Assembly: GCA_964034945.1 (NCBI GenBank)
Contig: OZ035961.1
Location: 24,500,161 to 24,564,160, forward strand
Direction: 5' to 3'
DNA: 64,000 nucleotides
From: Chrysopilus asiliformis
Taxonomy: Eukaryota; Arthropoda; Insecta; Diptera; Rhagionidae
The translations under genes and the position numbers were made by a program. The notes beneath the pieces were generated by a model. The model was not told the origin of the DNA. It saw only the letters and a program-made list of their open reading frames with translations, and did not search any database. The stretch's first letter is position 1. Each line of letters starts with the position of its first letter. Shown piece after piece: positions 44,981 through 56,499 of this stretch.

Positions 44981-45054
44981 TTAACACATTGAGTGCCACG
45001 TCATTCATATTTGAATGATAAGAGAGTAAATCAGCTTGGCACTCAATGTGTTAA
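44981..45054. mobile_element. 74-bp TTAA mini-element
   Basis: TTAACACATTGAGTGCCA and its exact inverse form 18-bp ends that include TTAA, enclosing a small hairpin (CATTCATATTTGAATG). The TTAACxCATTGAxTGCC ends are piggyBac-like. A decayed relative is at 63344-63429. Confidence 0.75.
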
Positions 45055-45208
45055 AAGCATTTGAATAAAAACAGCCCATTGCATATCTTTCCCCATAAAA
45101 TTCCGGCATACGTCCTATATTTAGACATATCGTGAACTTTTGTTCCGAATTTTTAAATTTACAGTGTGATAATTTTTCGAACGCTAGAAAAAAAACTATC
45201 TTTAAATA

Positions 45209-46049
45209 AAGGGTGTTTTTTTAGACGTGTGGTTTTCAAGAAGAAATAAAACGCATATAATTTAATGTTATGGCCAAGAGTTTAGCTTTATTATAAAGAT
45301 AAGGGTTTGCCATTATGTTTTAAAAATGATTTCGGGCAAGTGGCCGCCGCGGCTGGCTCGAATAAATTCCAGCCGAGAGGCCCAATTTTCGACCACTTTT
45401 TGCAGCAATTGGGGCCGTATGTCAGCAATAACGCGCCGAATATTCTCTTCCAAGGCGTCAAACGTCTCGGGCTTATCTGCGTAGACAAGCGAGTTCACAT
45501 AACCCCACAAAAAATAGTCCAGCGGTGTTAAATCGCACGATCTTGGAGGCCACGCCACAGGCCCACGACGCGAGATAATGCGCTCACCAAAAGTTTCCTT
45601 CAATAAATTGATTGTTTCGTTGGCTGTATGGCATGTAGCGCCGTCTTGTTGGAACCAAAGGTCGTCCACATCAACATCCTCCATTTCAGGCACGAAAAAG
45701 TCAGTAATCATGGCTCTATAGCGTTCCCCATTGACTGTAACATTATGGCCGGCTTCATTTTTGAAGAAATATGGACAAATGCTCATCCCTCCAAATGCGA
45801 CAATTTTGCTTATTGACGTACCCATTCAACCAAAAGTGAGCTTCATCGCTGAACAAAATTTTCTTGTGAAAATCGGGATCGATGGCCATCTTGTTTTGGG
45901 CCCATTCACCGAACGTGCGACGCGCTTGATGGTCGTTTGACGAAATGGCAAACCAAACTGAGCATAAATCAAGTGACAACTGTCAAAAAGACCAACTCCG
46001 AAAAAAGTAGTGCCAGATTGAAAACCACACGTCTAAAAAAAACACCCTT
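45209..46049 (-). mobile_element. Deleted mariner-like element between DUF1091-C and myosin VI
   Basis: The inverted ends AAGGGTGTTTTTTTAGACGT and complement extend for about 30 bp (ACGTGTGGTTTTC). TA flanks both sides (45207-45208 and 46050-46051). At 841 bp it is shorter than a complete element. Confidence 0.92.
45313..45979 (-). pseudogene. Mariner transposase lacking its N-terminus
   Basis: The minus-strand frame 45979-45755 includes ILFSDEAHFWLNGYVNKQN with the first catalytic Asp. After a one-base frame change near 45790, the frame 45825-45313 continues with FQQDGATCHTA (second Asp) and [19 protein letters not shown] (third acid), then the C-terminus. The helix-turn-helix N-terminal half is absent. 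The frame change and truncation make it inactive. Confidence 0.9.
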
Positions 46050-46114
46050 TATCATGTCCTGTTCACATCACGTATTTTTTTTAATCTATTTTCAAATCCA
46101 CAAAAAAGAAATAC

Positions 46115-46120
46115 AATTTA
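46115..46120 (-). terminator. Polyadenylation signal overlapping the stop of the third DUF1091 gene
   Basis: On the minus strand CAATAAATT contains AATAAA overlapping the TAA stop. This implies a very short 3' UTR, ending before the adjacent mariner. Confidence 0.5.
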
Positions 46121-46835
46121 TTGAAAAATCTTTATAGGTTGAATTGATGTCCACAAAGTAACGGCTCCTTTATACACCGAGTGAATATAGAATTTTAAAT
46201 CCATGCGATATTCTCCAGACGGTATAAACAGTGGAATTTGGTTAGACGGGGATGACAAATCCTTAACCCAAATTTCACCCTAAAAAATTTTAAAACCTTA
46301 AATCAACAAAATCTACATAATATCTCAAAAATCACTAACACTGTATGGGCATGGATGACCAAGATTTGAGTGTTTTGATATCAAATTCAACAAAAAATTG
46401 GTGAAAACTGTAGTCTTTTGTCCAGAAAATATTTCACAAGGATTCTCTGTGAGATTCACAAGAAATGGCCGAAAAGTAGCTCGATTCTTTTTAAATGCTT
46501 GTAAATGCACCTAAAAATAACAAATCGAATTTAAAAACGATTTTTTTCGGATTAAAGTTTTTACCACGACATCATCGATGCTCTTTATGATCGTTCCATT
46601 GGCATAAATGGCTGTTAGCGATTCATTATTGATTCGTATTTCACAGGAAAAGTTCGAAATTGTGTCATTATTTGCAGAACATTCGATTCGGTTTAGTTTT
46701 ATTTGTGTATCCTTCTAGAAAATTTTATTGATTTTAAAAGAAATTTCTATAAAAGATTTTGTAAAATCTCACAGCACAAAAAACGCTGATTACCGCCGCC
46801 GACAGCAAAACAAACGATTTAACTAAAATTAACAT
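46118..46835 (-). CDS. DUF1091 secreted protein, third gene (four exons)
   Basis: Exons on the minus strand are 46835-46773, 46714-46565, 46510-46340 and 46279-46118, all in phase 0 with GT-AG introns of 51-62 nt. The product is 181 residues. It has a signal peptide (MLILVKSFVLLSAAVISVF), then LNRIECSAN and FSCEIRINNES, then QAFKKNRATFRPFLVNLTEN and LGHPCPYS, then GEIWVKDLSSPSN. Exon 3 has the same length (171 nt) as in the two copies at 17-26 kb, but the protein is strongly diverged, so it is an older paralogue. Introns are short, with no insertions. A polyadenylation signal overlaps the stop codon, and the mariner at 45209-46049 begins only 68 bp downstream. Confidence 0.9.
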
Positions 46836-47530
46836 TTTTTTAAAAATTAACTTTAAATCAAAAGTTTATAACGTTGTTCTTCAGATATGCTTGTTATTGT
46901 ACTGTTTTTTAATTCACAAATGTATAGAGTTAAGGGCGAAGTATCACAATTTAACCAGGCGAGATAAATATCAATAATTTCCAAAAATACATTTATATCT
47001 AAGTATAACTTAATGTTGCGTTAAATAAGCGGAGTAAATTACCATCTTCCGGTTTTAAATTTTATAAATTGCGTGTTTTCCGCAATATGTATAAAGTTTT
47101 TACTGTGAAATTTCCGTTTTTGTTTATTTGGATATTGTATCAATGTACCCAAGATCTATTTTTCATTAAAAAAAATTACAAAAACTGAAATTGTTTCAGA
47201 CATATCTGTGAGGAAGGGCTATTTTTAATGGTTTGCGGACACAAAATTAAAAAAAAAAAATTTAAAAAAACGTTTTTAAAAAGTTTTTATCTAAAAAAAT
47301 GTATTAAAATAATTTTTTGGGCATTATATGTCACAAATAAAAGCGAAATAAAGATTTGTTTTATTTTAAAATGCTTTATCTTTCTTTTATTGCTGATATA
47401 TAGCGCCCAAAAAAACTTTTTTTTTCTTTTTCAGTACATTTTTTTAAATAAAAGCTTTTTAAAAAAAATGTTTTTCAATTGTATTTTATTTTATCCTTTT
47501 TAGTGAATTTGTATTTCATTAGTATGACTA
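46836..47530. other. Upstream of the third DUF1091 gene, no gene seen
   Basis: Very AT-rich, with long A and T runs between 47230 and 47480. The promoter of the minus-strand gene should lie at the left edge, but no clear TATA element can be chosen. Confidence 0.4.
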
Positions 47531-47539
47531 AAAATTAAA

Positions 47540-47944
47540 AATTAAAAAGATAATCACATTGACAGGACCTTCGGTTATTCTTACAGACTTCTTAATGCCA
47601 GAATCGGATTTGCCGAATCCAAAAACCGCCAGATGAGATTTTTCCCGATAAATTTGAGGAAAAGGATAATCACGTTATCCTTACAGGGCCTTCCGTTATC
47701 CTAGCGGACTTTTTAATGTCAGAATCGAAGTCAGCTAGCTACCTTAAAAACCCTCCGTTTAGATTTTTTTCCGGAAAATTTGAAATAAAGGATAATCACG
47801 TCATCCTTACATGATCTTTACTTATTCTTACAAGGACGAAGTAAAAATATTGTATTGTCATCGGATTTACGTATGTGTGCAAAATTTCAATTCAATCGGA
47901 TGAGGGGAAGGGGGTCAAAACTAGATTGCATATTTTGGCCTCGG

Positions 47945-47982
<38 letters not shown>

Positions 47983-47990
47983 CGAAGGCA
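47540..47990 (+). repeat. ~130-bp minisatellite ending in an RTE-like tail
   Basis: Three imperfect copies of a unit built on AGGATAATCACGTTATCCTT, ACAGGGCCTTCCGTTATC and GACTTTTTAATGTCAGAATC run from 47540 to about 47830. They are followed by AATTTCAATTCAATCGGATG and a (CAGA)n tract, a typical 3' end of RTE-type non-LTR elements. The fragment inside the MITE at 18663 has similar elements. Confidence 0.6.
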
Positions 47991-48689
47991 AGCTAAATAA
48001 AAGCGTTAAAAATTCACCAGCATAGACAATTTGGTTGGACCTCCCAAAAAACGCAACACGGCGCGAATTGAATGCTATGTCCTAAATTTGCACCAAATCT
48101 TTGACTTTTCCGTCGCGGCGCCCAATCTATACCCTATTATATGACTCGCCATGAATCTAGTCAAAAGATTTAACTAGATTTTCGCTAGATTCTGGTTGCT
48201 TTGGTTGAATTTCACTAGAATCTAGTAAAAATTAATTTAGAGTGTAAAAAATGCATGAGATTTTTTTAACGGAGCCTTAATTAAATTACAAAATATTTAA
48301 CAAAAAAAAAGTTTTTTAATTTATTTCTTCTAAACGAAATAGCACAAATAAACATTTTATCCTGCGTAGTATTGAAAAAACTATTTCCCCTGTCGTCAAT
48401 GGTCACATAATCGATTTTCTTGCACGATTACACCCCAGGATTTTTAATCTAATCCGAACTTTTGTTGAAAGAAAGCTATTATTGAGGGTATTAAGTTGCT
48501 TTTGCATATTGATGTCACGTCTTTTCTATCGAGAAAATCCCATTATTTAAAAAAAACGAGTTTTTCGTACTCGATATGAGAATCATACAGGAGTATATTG
48601 GATTTAGTCACAGATAAATGTAGCTTAACAGATAGATACTTTCCTATGCGATTTTCGGTAGCTTCTTTTGGTTGAATCGAATAACATTA
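47991..48689. other. Intergenic, no gene seen
   Basis: AT-rich, with a few degenerate repeats of CTAGATTTTCGCTAGATTC type near 48170-48230. Nothing else is recognised. Confidence 0.35.
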
Positions 48690-48985
48690 AACTAGCCATA
48701 GCTCCCCATGCTTGACGAGTCGGACCACCCTCCCCACTACTCTCCCTCTGGCATAAAAATGGAACGATTTTTTGCAATTTCCTCGAACACGATGGGTTGT
48801 ATCGAAAGATTTATGAAGACGAAATGTGTTTAGAATATGATTTTGCATACAAAATCCAATCGGACCACTCCATCTAACCTCTCTCACACAAATTAATTTT
48901 TTTTAATAAAAATTTTATCTGTATAGAGTATTTAACGATTGGCCCCTGGCCATTGTAGCTTTTCTTATGTTTAAATTAACCCATT
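48690..48985 (-). mobile_element. Diverged Helentron/DINE-like fragment (X' subfamily)
   Basis: The right part, GACGAAATGTGTTTAGAATATG ... AATCGGACCACTCCATCTA ... GATTGGCCCCTGGCCATTGTA, aligns with the 58410-58592 copy and more weakly with X2-X4. The microsatellite part is missing. Confidence 0.5.
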
Positions 48986-49961
48986 TGCTTCTTTTTGAAA
49001 AATGAAAAAATCACCCTTATCACCAAATTTTTTTTTAAATTTTTTCTTACACATTTTTTTCAACCTTTAATTTTTGTGTCATCGTCCTTTAAGTTCCTCT
49101 TCGATCAAAAAGAACCTTCAAAGAACACCAAATTTCTGTTATAAATTTCATGTATCTAAAAAACAGGAGATTGAATATTGGAAAACTAAACACATCTTCA
49201 ACGGCAACTTTTCTGGAGAATGTTTTCCGTAGCACTTAAAAATTGGGCAATTGCCAAAAGGATGTTTTCAAATAGAAACGATCAAAAATTAACCTCGTTT
49301 TTAGGAGAAACGGTCGTTTATGAAACTGCCCTACTGAGGAAAGTAAAAGTGCATTTTTCGTCTCCGTTTTCCAAGTAGGTGCGTATTAAATACATTTCTT
49401 AAAAATATTTCCGTAATAGATAAAATCCTTTCTTTCTATATTTTGCCCTACAGTCTCACTGAATGCACACGAATCACGGCGAACGCGAGAGTGTGGATGG
49501 TGCATTCACCTGATCGGCTATGATTTACTGCAGTTTAGGTACGTTTGGTTAAATCAAGGTGCTAACCCTTTCGTCCTGGCACCACTGTGCTAAAGGAAGT
49601 TCAGTTCTGTGGTTGATTTCTTGACGAAAAAATCTTGTTAGGAAATCAAGCGCATTGTAGTGATAAAAACACGAAAATATTCAAATTTTTGAAGTGTTTG
49701 TATTGTGGAAATTTTTTTATGGAAATGGAAAATCATCAAAATATTGGGAAAAATTTGGAAAATCACAAATTTCTAGTATGCAATTTTGTATACGTCCGAA
49801 TGGTGAATTCGCACTGAAGTCATGTTTTGAGTGTTAAGTTCAGATCGCCTTCACTAACTGATTTGTTTCTGAATCTAATTTACAAGTGTGGTTTGATTCA
49901 GCGCGAAATCAGAACTTTCGCTATTTCCACTGAATTCACTTCAGCTTCAAAAGGCATGTAA
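48986..49961. other. Intergenic, no gene seen
   Basis: No coding signal or terminal repeats are recognised. Confidence 0.35.
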
Positions 49962-50167
49962 AGCCCAATTCAGACTAACGATTACGATTGAGCATCCTCG
50001 ACCAATGAGATCAAAGCTTTCATTTTCCTATCGTTGAAAGCTTTGATCTCATTTGTCGAGGAGCTTCAATCGTAACCGCAATCGTAATCGCAATCGTAAT
50101 CGCAATCGTAATCGTAATCGCAATCGTAATCGTAATCGTAATCGCAATCGTTAATTTGAATTGGTCT
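49962..50167. mobile_element. 206-bp MITE with expanded CGTAAT/CGCAAT hexamers, TAA duplication
   Basis: The ends are AGCCCAATTCAGACTAACGA and, inverted, TCGTTAATTTGAATTGGTCT, flanked by TAA. An internal inverted pair (CTCGACCAATGAGATCAAAG / CTTTGATCTCATTTGTCGAG) forms a hairpin. One side has about 13 hexamers alternating CGTAAT and CGCAAT, a microsatellite grown from the terminal motif. A related rearranged copy is at 54387-54605. Confidence 0.82.
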
Positions 50168-50764
50168 TAAAATCGGACCCTGCCCCGATTTGACTGAATT
50201 TTTTTAAGTAGCTTATCATGACTCTTAAGTCGTGAGAAATTTTCATTGCCCAAAAATTCATACTTTTGGAATTCCTTTTTATTTTCAAAAAACAAACTAA
50301 ATTGGATAATTTGTTATATTTGACGAAAAAACTGTAGGTGTCGCTCGTCTAGAAAGATTCGAACGGAATCGAGGTCGATTTGAATACTAAGTCAAGTTCA
50401 TATGAACCTTCTTCAGTTTTACAAAAGAATTCAGTTTGAATTCAAATTGCCGGTTGGGTTTAATTGAGTGACGAGTGATAAACCCGGGTGTATATTGGCG
50501 AGAGAGTGTATGCAAAAACTCGTGTTCGGATAGACCTCTCGACTTTCTCGCTAAAGTTCTGCCTACATTTGGCGAGATTGTGGATCACTATTAAAAGCAA
50601 TTAGAGAAATCACGAAAAAATAGTGATCCTAGATTTAGGTCACGCGGCAGCTGCCAGATCAAATATAAAATGGTTTTAGTACAAAACTGAAAAATCGTTA
50701 AAATTCGTTAACCCTTAGAGGCACAGAAAAATTACAAATATTTTTACCCGTGCGGCACACATTT
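50168..50764. other. Intergenic, no gene seen
   Basis: No convincing feature. Confidence 0.35.
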
Positions 50765-51345
50765 TTATACCCGTATGGTGAAACCAAAGGGTATATTAAC
50801 TTTGCCTTACCGTTTGTAACGCCAAGATCCCGTCATCGCACAAAAAAATGAATTACACCAGTGTGTTTAGAATGATAAAAATATTTAATTTTTGCATGTC
50901 CGTCCGTCTGTCCGTCTGTCCGTCCGTCTGTCCGTCCGTCTGTCCGTCTGTCTGTCTGTGGCGCGGATTGCGGGCGCACGGATTGAGCTAGAGACTTGAA
51001 ATTTTGCGCAGATTAGTTTTTCGTAAAATGCGAGGCTAAGTTCGTTAATGGGCAAAAATGGACCATTAGGGGGGGTACCCCCCATACGAACGAAAACGGT
51101 TTTTGTGAATATCTCAAAAACGGTGCATTTTATCAAAAAAGTGCAAGAACAAAAGTTATTTAGGATATGATTCTACATAAAACTCCCATACATCAAAATC
51201 CGATTGGAATAAATTTTAAAAATTCTTATTGGAAAGTTTGACTTCAAAGTGGAATTTTGGTACAACTGTTCGAATTTTGATACGAATATCACCATACGGG
51301 TCTCCAATGATTGCCAGATTGGCAATTATAGCTTTTGTTATGTTT
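50765..51345 (-). mobile_element. Helentron/DINE-like element X4, full length, inverse orientation
   Basis: It starts TATACCCGTATGGTGAAACC and AAAGGGTATATTAACTTTGCC, has the longest TCCG/TCTG microsatellite of the window (50898-50958), the GGGGGGGTACCCCCC centre, and ends CCAGATTGGCAATTATAGCT. It is close in sequence to X2 and X3. Confidence 0.75.
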
Positions 51346-53267
51346 TTAAATTGTTTTAGTGATGTTTCATGCGGCAATGGAAGACGATTTAATCGGTGGT
51401 ACAATTTTGGTATAGCGTCGTGTAAGTTTTGTAACGAAAAAAATGGTACATGCTGTGTACCACCATGCCTGTGAGAGTTAAGAAAACATAATGCGATGAA
51501 ATATTACTCGTCTTCTATTTTAGCATTGAATTTAATTAACATATATGTAACAGTAACCCCTCACAAAAGTTTTTTTTTTGTTGCAAGCTTTTTTTTCTAG
51601 ACCGAGTACGGAGTAAATTAATTTATTACTTATTAATTATTAATTTAATTATTTATTAATTTATTACGAGTAGTAAGTAAATTTTCTCCCTAAAATCAGA
51701 ACTCGAGGGTTCTGTTCTCAATGCGTTAAATTTAAAAGAAAAATCAACATGTTTATGACTTGTTACAAGGTTTCAACTAAAAAGAAATAATTTTAGCACT
51801 CGCAAGATGAATATGAGAATTTTTAACTTCTGATTGCAATGAATCAAATTACTTCACGAACTTAACGTTCATATCTATACCTCATTAACCCATTTATACT
51901 CATATTTCCGTGCGTGTGATGGATAATAATCACTTTTCACTCATTATCTCAGTTTTACTTCTATATCCACATAGGAAAATTCTATACTCATCATTCCTTT
52001 AACGTTTTTATTCTATTTTATCCAACTTAACAGTACATTAAATATAGCTAAGAATGTGGTATTTGGCAGTAAATCTAAATCTCAGTAAAGATCTCTTCCC
52101 CAACTTGAGTAGTGAAGCTACTAAACTAAGCACAATTCAATCTCAGATAACAGAACTTTGGGTGCGCTCGTTAACGTCTTTAATGGTGACGTCTTAAAGA
52201 AATTTACTCTGTTACTTATTCTCATAAAAGTGCTAGTAAAAACATGTTAATTTTCAAAAGAACATAATCTATTCTGATGTGTGGACGTTGAAATGAATTC
52301 TTCGAAATTAGCATAGGAAAAGCAGAAAAAGGCGCCAGACTGTCAAATTGATTTAAAAAAGAATGGGAAACTGTTACTCAGTGATGATTTTCCCTATAAT
52401 AATTTCGAAACAGTTTAATAACTTTTGAATATTCAAATTTTTTTTTATCTGGCGCATATCATTAAATTTGTTTCGTTACAAAAAAAATCAAACATCTTCC
52501 TTTGCTTTGCGTCGTTGCTTTGGCGTGGAATATGGTTTATATGCAAATCGTAAAAAAAAATATACCCGGACAGATTCATGCATGACGGCAAACCAAATCG
52601 GACCGGACTTTAATTTGCAATTGTTCTTAATTCATATTCACCTACTGACCATCACCGTCATCATTGCCGCCATCATTAGCAGCAACATCTACCCAATATT
52701 ATTATCCCCCTACAGACAGATCGGATTATTTGCCGCACGGGTTATGGGTTAAACATAACAAATGACAAGTGATATGTGATGTGAGGCGAATTGCCGTCTA
52801 AATTCACTAAAATTTATAACAATATAAGCTCGTCATAGAACAATCAGCCAAGGTCTAATTCATTAGATTTGTGGTGCAATAAATACTACTGCCGATAGTC
52901 CAGCGTTGAGTGATGATTCAAAATGAGCGCGGATTAAAATTTTAACAAGCCAATTTTTTATCATTATTTATTATTTAAAATGTAAATTTTTTTTTCAGTA
53001 ATACCGCAAGGCAGTATTTAAGAAATTTTTTTTCAAAACTGAAAAATCTGAAATGAATTTCCGATTGTGTTACCAATCCACTCAGGTATAATTATAAGTG
53101 ATGCACGAAGGATTCTAGTTAATTGGGAAATTGTTCCAATTGTGGCAAGACTCAATGATTTTTAAGGAAGTTGTATCCAGTATCAGGAAAAAAACCTGAC
53201 TTAACTATGCAGAAAAAATGTGAGTTTTTTCCCATAAAACATGGTCCGTAATTTTTTAGATTTAAAA
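51346..53267. other. Intergenic, no gene supported
   Basis: A 94-codon plus-strand frame at 52468-52752 ends in a hydrophobic stretch, but it has no recognisable domain or start context and I do not call it. The rest is AT-rich. Confidence 0.4.
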
Positions 53268-53407
53268 TTGAGAGTCGAGCGTCCATCAGTCGCAGGTGAC
53301 GGTTCTCGATTTCGAGATATCGAGAGCAATATCGGAAAGTTTCAAGTTATCGAGATTAAAAAACATGGAATATTCAAGGAGTTCTAGTTATCGCGGTTCG
53401 ACTGTAC
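53268..53407. mobile_element. Pogo/Tc1-like terminal remnant
   Basis: The right end reads inward as CAGTCGAACCGCGATAACTA followed by GAACTCC, AATCTCGATAACTTG and CGATATCTCGAAATCGAGAA, i.e. repeated CGATAAC-type motifs, and is followed by TA. This is the usual look of pogo-like termini. No left end or transposase is visible. Confidence 0.4.
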
Positions 53408-53559
53408 ATATTTTGTTTTTACAACGAACTAGATTAATAATGACCAAAACAGATTCAGTATTTTTTTTACATCAAAATCGTTGGAAGAGGTTTTCCAACC
53501 TCCTAGGCAGTGGCGTATAGTCTAAGGTAAAATAAAATAATCATCATACTAATATATCA

Positions 53560-54245
53560 AAAAATGAGTTGCTGCCTGTCTCTCTGTTTCTCTTTCATGT
53601 GAAAACGGATGGACCGATTGACTTGAAATTTGGTATGAATGTTCGCTGCAGGCCTGGTTCCAACATAGGCCTATTGTAAAGTAGCCCGAATGGCGCGGGA
53701 GTAAGGGAACATGTAGAGTGAGTCCGAAGCTTAGTTTTTCGCTATCTTACTCTTTCTCGTAAAAACTACCGGGCCAGTGGTTCTACCGGGCCGAAGCTTA
53801 GTTTTTCGCTATCTTACTCTTTCTCGTAAAAACTACCAGGCCAGTGATCGGCCTGAAACTCGGTACAGTGGTTCGTCGAGAGTCCAGCTTTAACCCAGAT
53901 CCATTGAAAAGTAGCCCGAAAGGTGGGAAGTACAGGAAGGGAGTAAACTGAATCCAAAGCTTAGTTACTATTTCGTAGGAAAACTACTGAGCCGATTGGC
54001 TTGAAATTCAGCATAGATAATCATCGAGGTCCAACTAAAACATTGATACACAAAAAATTGGCTTGTATGGTGGGGGGAACAAGGGGAAATGTGAATCCAA
54101 ATTTCAGATTTTCCACTATGTTACTCTTTCGCGGGAAAACTACCGAGCCGATTTGCCTAAAATTTGTCACAGATGTTCCTCGGGGTCCATCTCTAATATA
54201 TCCCCACTTTAAAGTATACCGAGTTGAGGGATAGTAAGGGGAGGG
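53560..54245 (+). repeat. Degenerate ~160-bp tandem repeat, about four units
   Basis: Each unit carries AAAACTACCGAGCCGATTGG, then CTTGAAATTCGGCA, a GTTCxTCGAGGTCC block, a CCATTGAAAAGTAGCCCGA block, a GGGAGTAAGGG block, and TCCxAAGCTTAG...TACTCTTTC. A shorter 70-bp direct repeat (CCGAAGCTTAGTTTTTCGCT) sits within 53727-53840. Open frames across it are by-products of the repeat. Confidence 0.75.
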
Positions 54246-54386
54246 GGTGAAGTGAATCCGAATGTGAATGCTGGAATTTAATTTCTTTTTATTAATTTTT
54301 GAAAGCCATTTTCCGATTAGAAAAAAAAGCACGCAGGCTATATAATTTATAACCAACTAATTTTTTTCCTCAATCTGTTCTACACA

Positions 54387-54605
54387 TGAGAAGCTTCAGT
54401 CGTAATCGCAATCGTTAGTCTGAATTGGGTTTAACGATTGCGATTACGATTGAAGTAATCGCGGGCTTAACGATTGCGATTGAAGCTTCTCGACCAATGA
54501 AATCAAAGCTTTCAACGAGAGGAAAATGAAAGCTTTGATCTCATTGGTCGAGGAAGCTCAATCGTAATCGGAATCATAATCGCAATCGTTAGTCTGAATT
54601 GGGCT
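54387..54605. mobile_element. Rearranged copy of the CGTAAT-type MITE
   Basis: The right end AGTCTGAATTGGGCT is followed by TAA, with the same CTCGACCAATGAAATCAAAG hairpin core as 49962-50167. The left side contains two partial, nested termini (AGTCTGAATTGGGTTTAACG and GGGCTTAACGATTGCGATTG). Confidence 0.65.
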
Positions 54606-56499
54606 TAAGGTTGGACATAACTTGCTAAAGCCTCATCTTGATTAGACACAAATTGGGATTTTTTTTCATTGAAACGTTCCGTGGAGATAGCATTTGTCAG
54701 AATTTTTTTGATATCTTAGGCAAAAATGCTTAGGAAAGCATTCACGTCTGCAAATATCATTTTAATAGCAGCGCATGATAATCGCAATAAGTTTCGTTGG
54801 TGAAAACGGCTTTAAATATTTTTTTTCTTTTAGACAACTTTAACAAGTTCAATATTTTATTGAGAAAAATCAAAAAAAAAATCTGTAAAACAATTCACAA
54901 TTCAGCGAAATAACTGCTAAATTTCCATCACATACATTCAGACGGAGAAAAGTCAATATCCGTAATTAGATTATGCATCATTTTTCCACCTGAACACCTT
55001 CAACTCATTCATATCAAAGTAGTAACACTATAGAGTGAATTCCATTCGTTTTGATATCCGAAAACCATATGTAAACTTGATCCAAAACCGGTCTTTGATT
55101 TTCCGCACGAATATAAAATTACCTGAAGTGTGCGTTCTCTACTTGATATCAACTGGCAAAAATATAATAAGATGCGATGAGTTCAGTGTGGCACCTTGAC
55201 ATTGGAATCAGTTTAACTGTTTTTTACGTTTCGTATGCCATTCGAAACCAGGTGATATCGTACAAAGTCAACGACACCGGGTAGCCGGCGGCAGCGGCCG
55301 GCTGGCCCCGAGATTTGTGTCAATTTACATCATTTTATGGGAAATTTTCACCCCTATTCCATCATCATGTCGTTTTCGGTGCCACTTCTCCGCATAATGT
55401 GAATTTTTGATTTATACTGTACTAAAATGCAGCGTTCTGTGGCATGAATAATAAATTGGTTTGTTAAAAACATTGAATCAATTTTTTTATTCAAGCTTAA
55501 ATACTACAATTTTAAATAAAATCGATTTGAAGACCCTCATCTAAATACCCCAAATAGACACCCAACAACAACGTATTCCGACCACGCACTGCACAAACGA
55601 ATAAATGAAGTCGGTATGCAGCCAGGAATATGCTTTTAAGACACGATATAAGTGGCTTGTCTAACGTCTTTTCTGGTTTCCACTATTTTTGCATTCCTGT
55701 GGTCTATCCAGTGATTTTCTTCCCTTCTATCCCAATGTTATTTGATCTTTGTGTGACATATTCCAATGCTCTATGGCTGAATTTGTTGTCATTCTTGTTA
55801 AATCTACTCCGTTTCATTCGAAATCGAAACGTGCAGTTGTTAAGAAGTCACCATGAGGGCGTGGAAATATCGTGAATGAATTACGGAGGCTAAAAAGGGG
55901 TAAATCATTGAACCTGAAATCTCCCTGTAGACAAAGTTTTCTTTGCGCTATAGTTGGTATATGATATGAATGGGTGATACCATGGCGGGAATATCCTAAA
56001 GACTTTCAAAAAAATATCAATTGTAATCAACAAAAAATTTTCCTCTACAATATTTAGTTTCGGAAAAAATTTGTAAAAAATATTAATTTTTATATCCTGA
56101 GATCAGTTAAAGAAACGTAAAAATCTATAAAGAGAAAATGCAGGAAGTTTTATTTTCCTTAAATTTGGTTATATCGGTTTTTTCATGATAGTGCATAGTT
56201 TCCGAGAAATTTTCGAAAAAGTTAATTTTTTTGAAATTTGTCTAGAACCGTTAGAAATACGTAAAACCCGTAACAGACAAAAATGTGGAAAATTTTATTC
56301 CCTTTAATATTGGTTATATGCATTTTTTTCGCAAAAGCGCAGATTTCAAAAAAATTTCAAAAAACTGTATTTTTTCAAAAAAAAAAAATTATGTGAGGTA
56401 TCCGTTATAGCTACCGTTAGTTTTCCAAAAGTTAATAAAAAAAACTACGATTTTCGTAAAACTTATTTACAAAAAATTTCAAGTCGCTAAGTCAAGGCG
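54606..56499. other. Intergenic, no gene supported
   Basis: A short GC-rich patch (CCGGCGGCAGCGGCCGGCTG at 55284-55303) stands out from the AT-rich surroundings, but neither strand gives a convincing exon. A hydrophobic 81-codon frame at 55630-55875 has no recognisable domain. Confidence 0.4.

Noticed and set aside
49962..50167. CGTAAT/CGCAAT repeats as a CRISPR-like array
   Set aside because: The units are contiguous 6-bp repeats without spacers, inside a MITE, in a eukaryotic genome.
52468..52752. 94-codon plus-strand frame with a hydrophobic C-terminal part
   Set aside because: It has no recognisable domain, splice pattern or supported start, and the hydrophobic stretch can arise from T-rich sequence.
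55284..55303. GC-rich patch as a CpG-island promoter
   Set aside because: It is only about 35 bp long and isolated, and no exon follows on either strand.
55630..55875. 81-codon hydrophobic frame, possible membrane protein
   Set aside because: T-rich DNA readily gives Leu/Phe-rich frames. There is no homology and no supporting exon structure.
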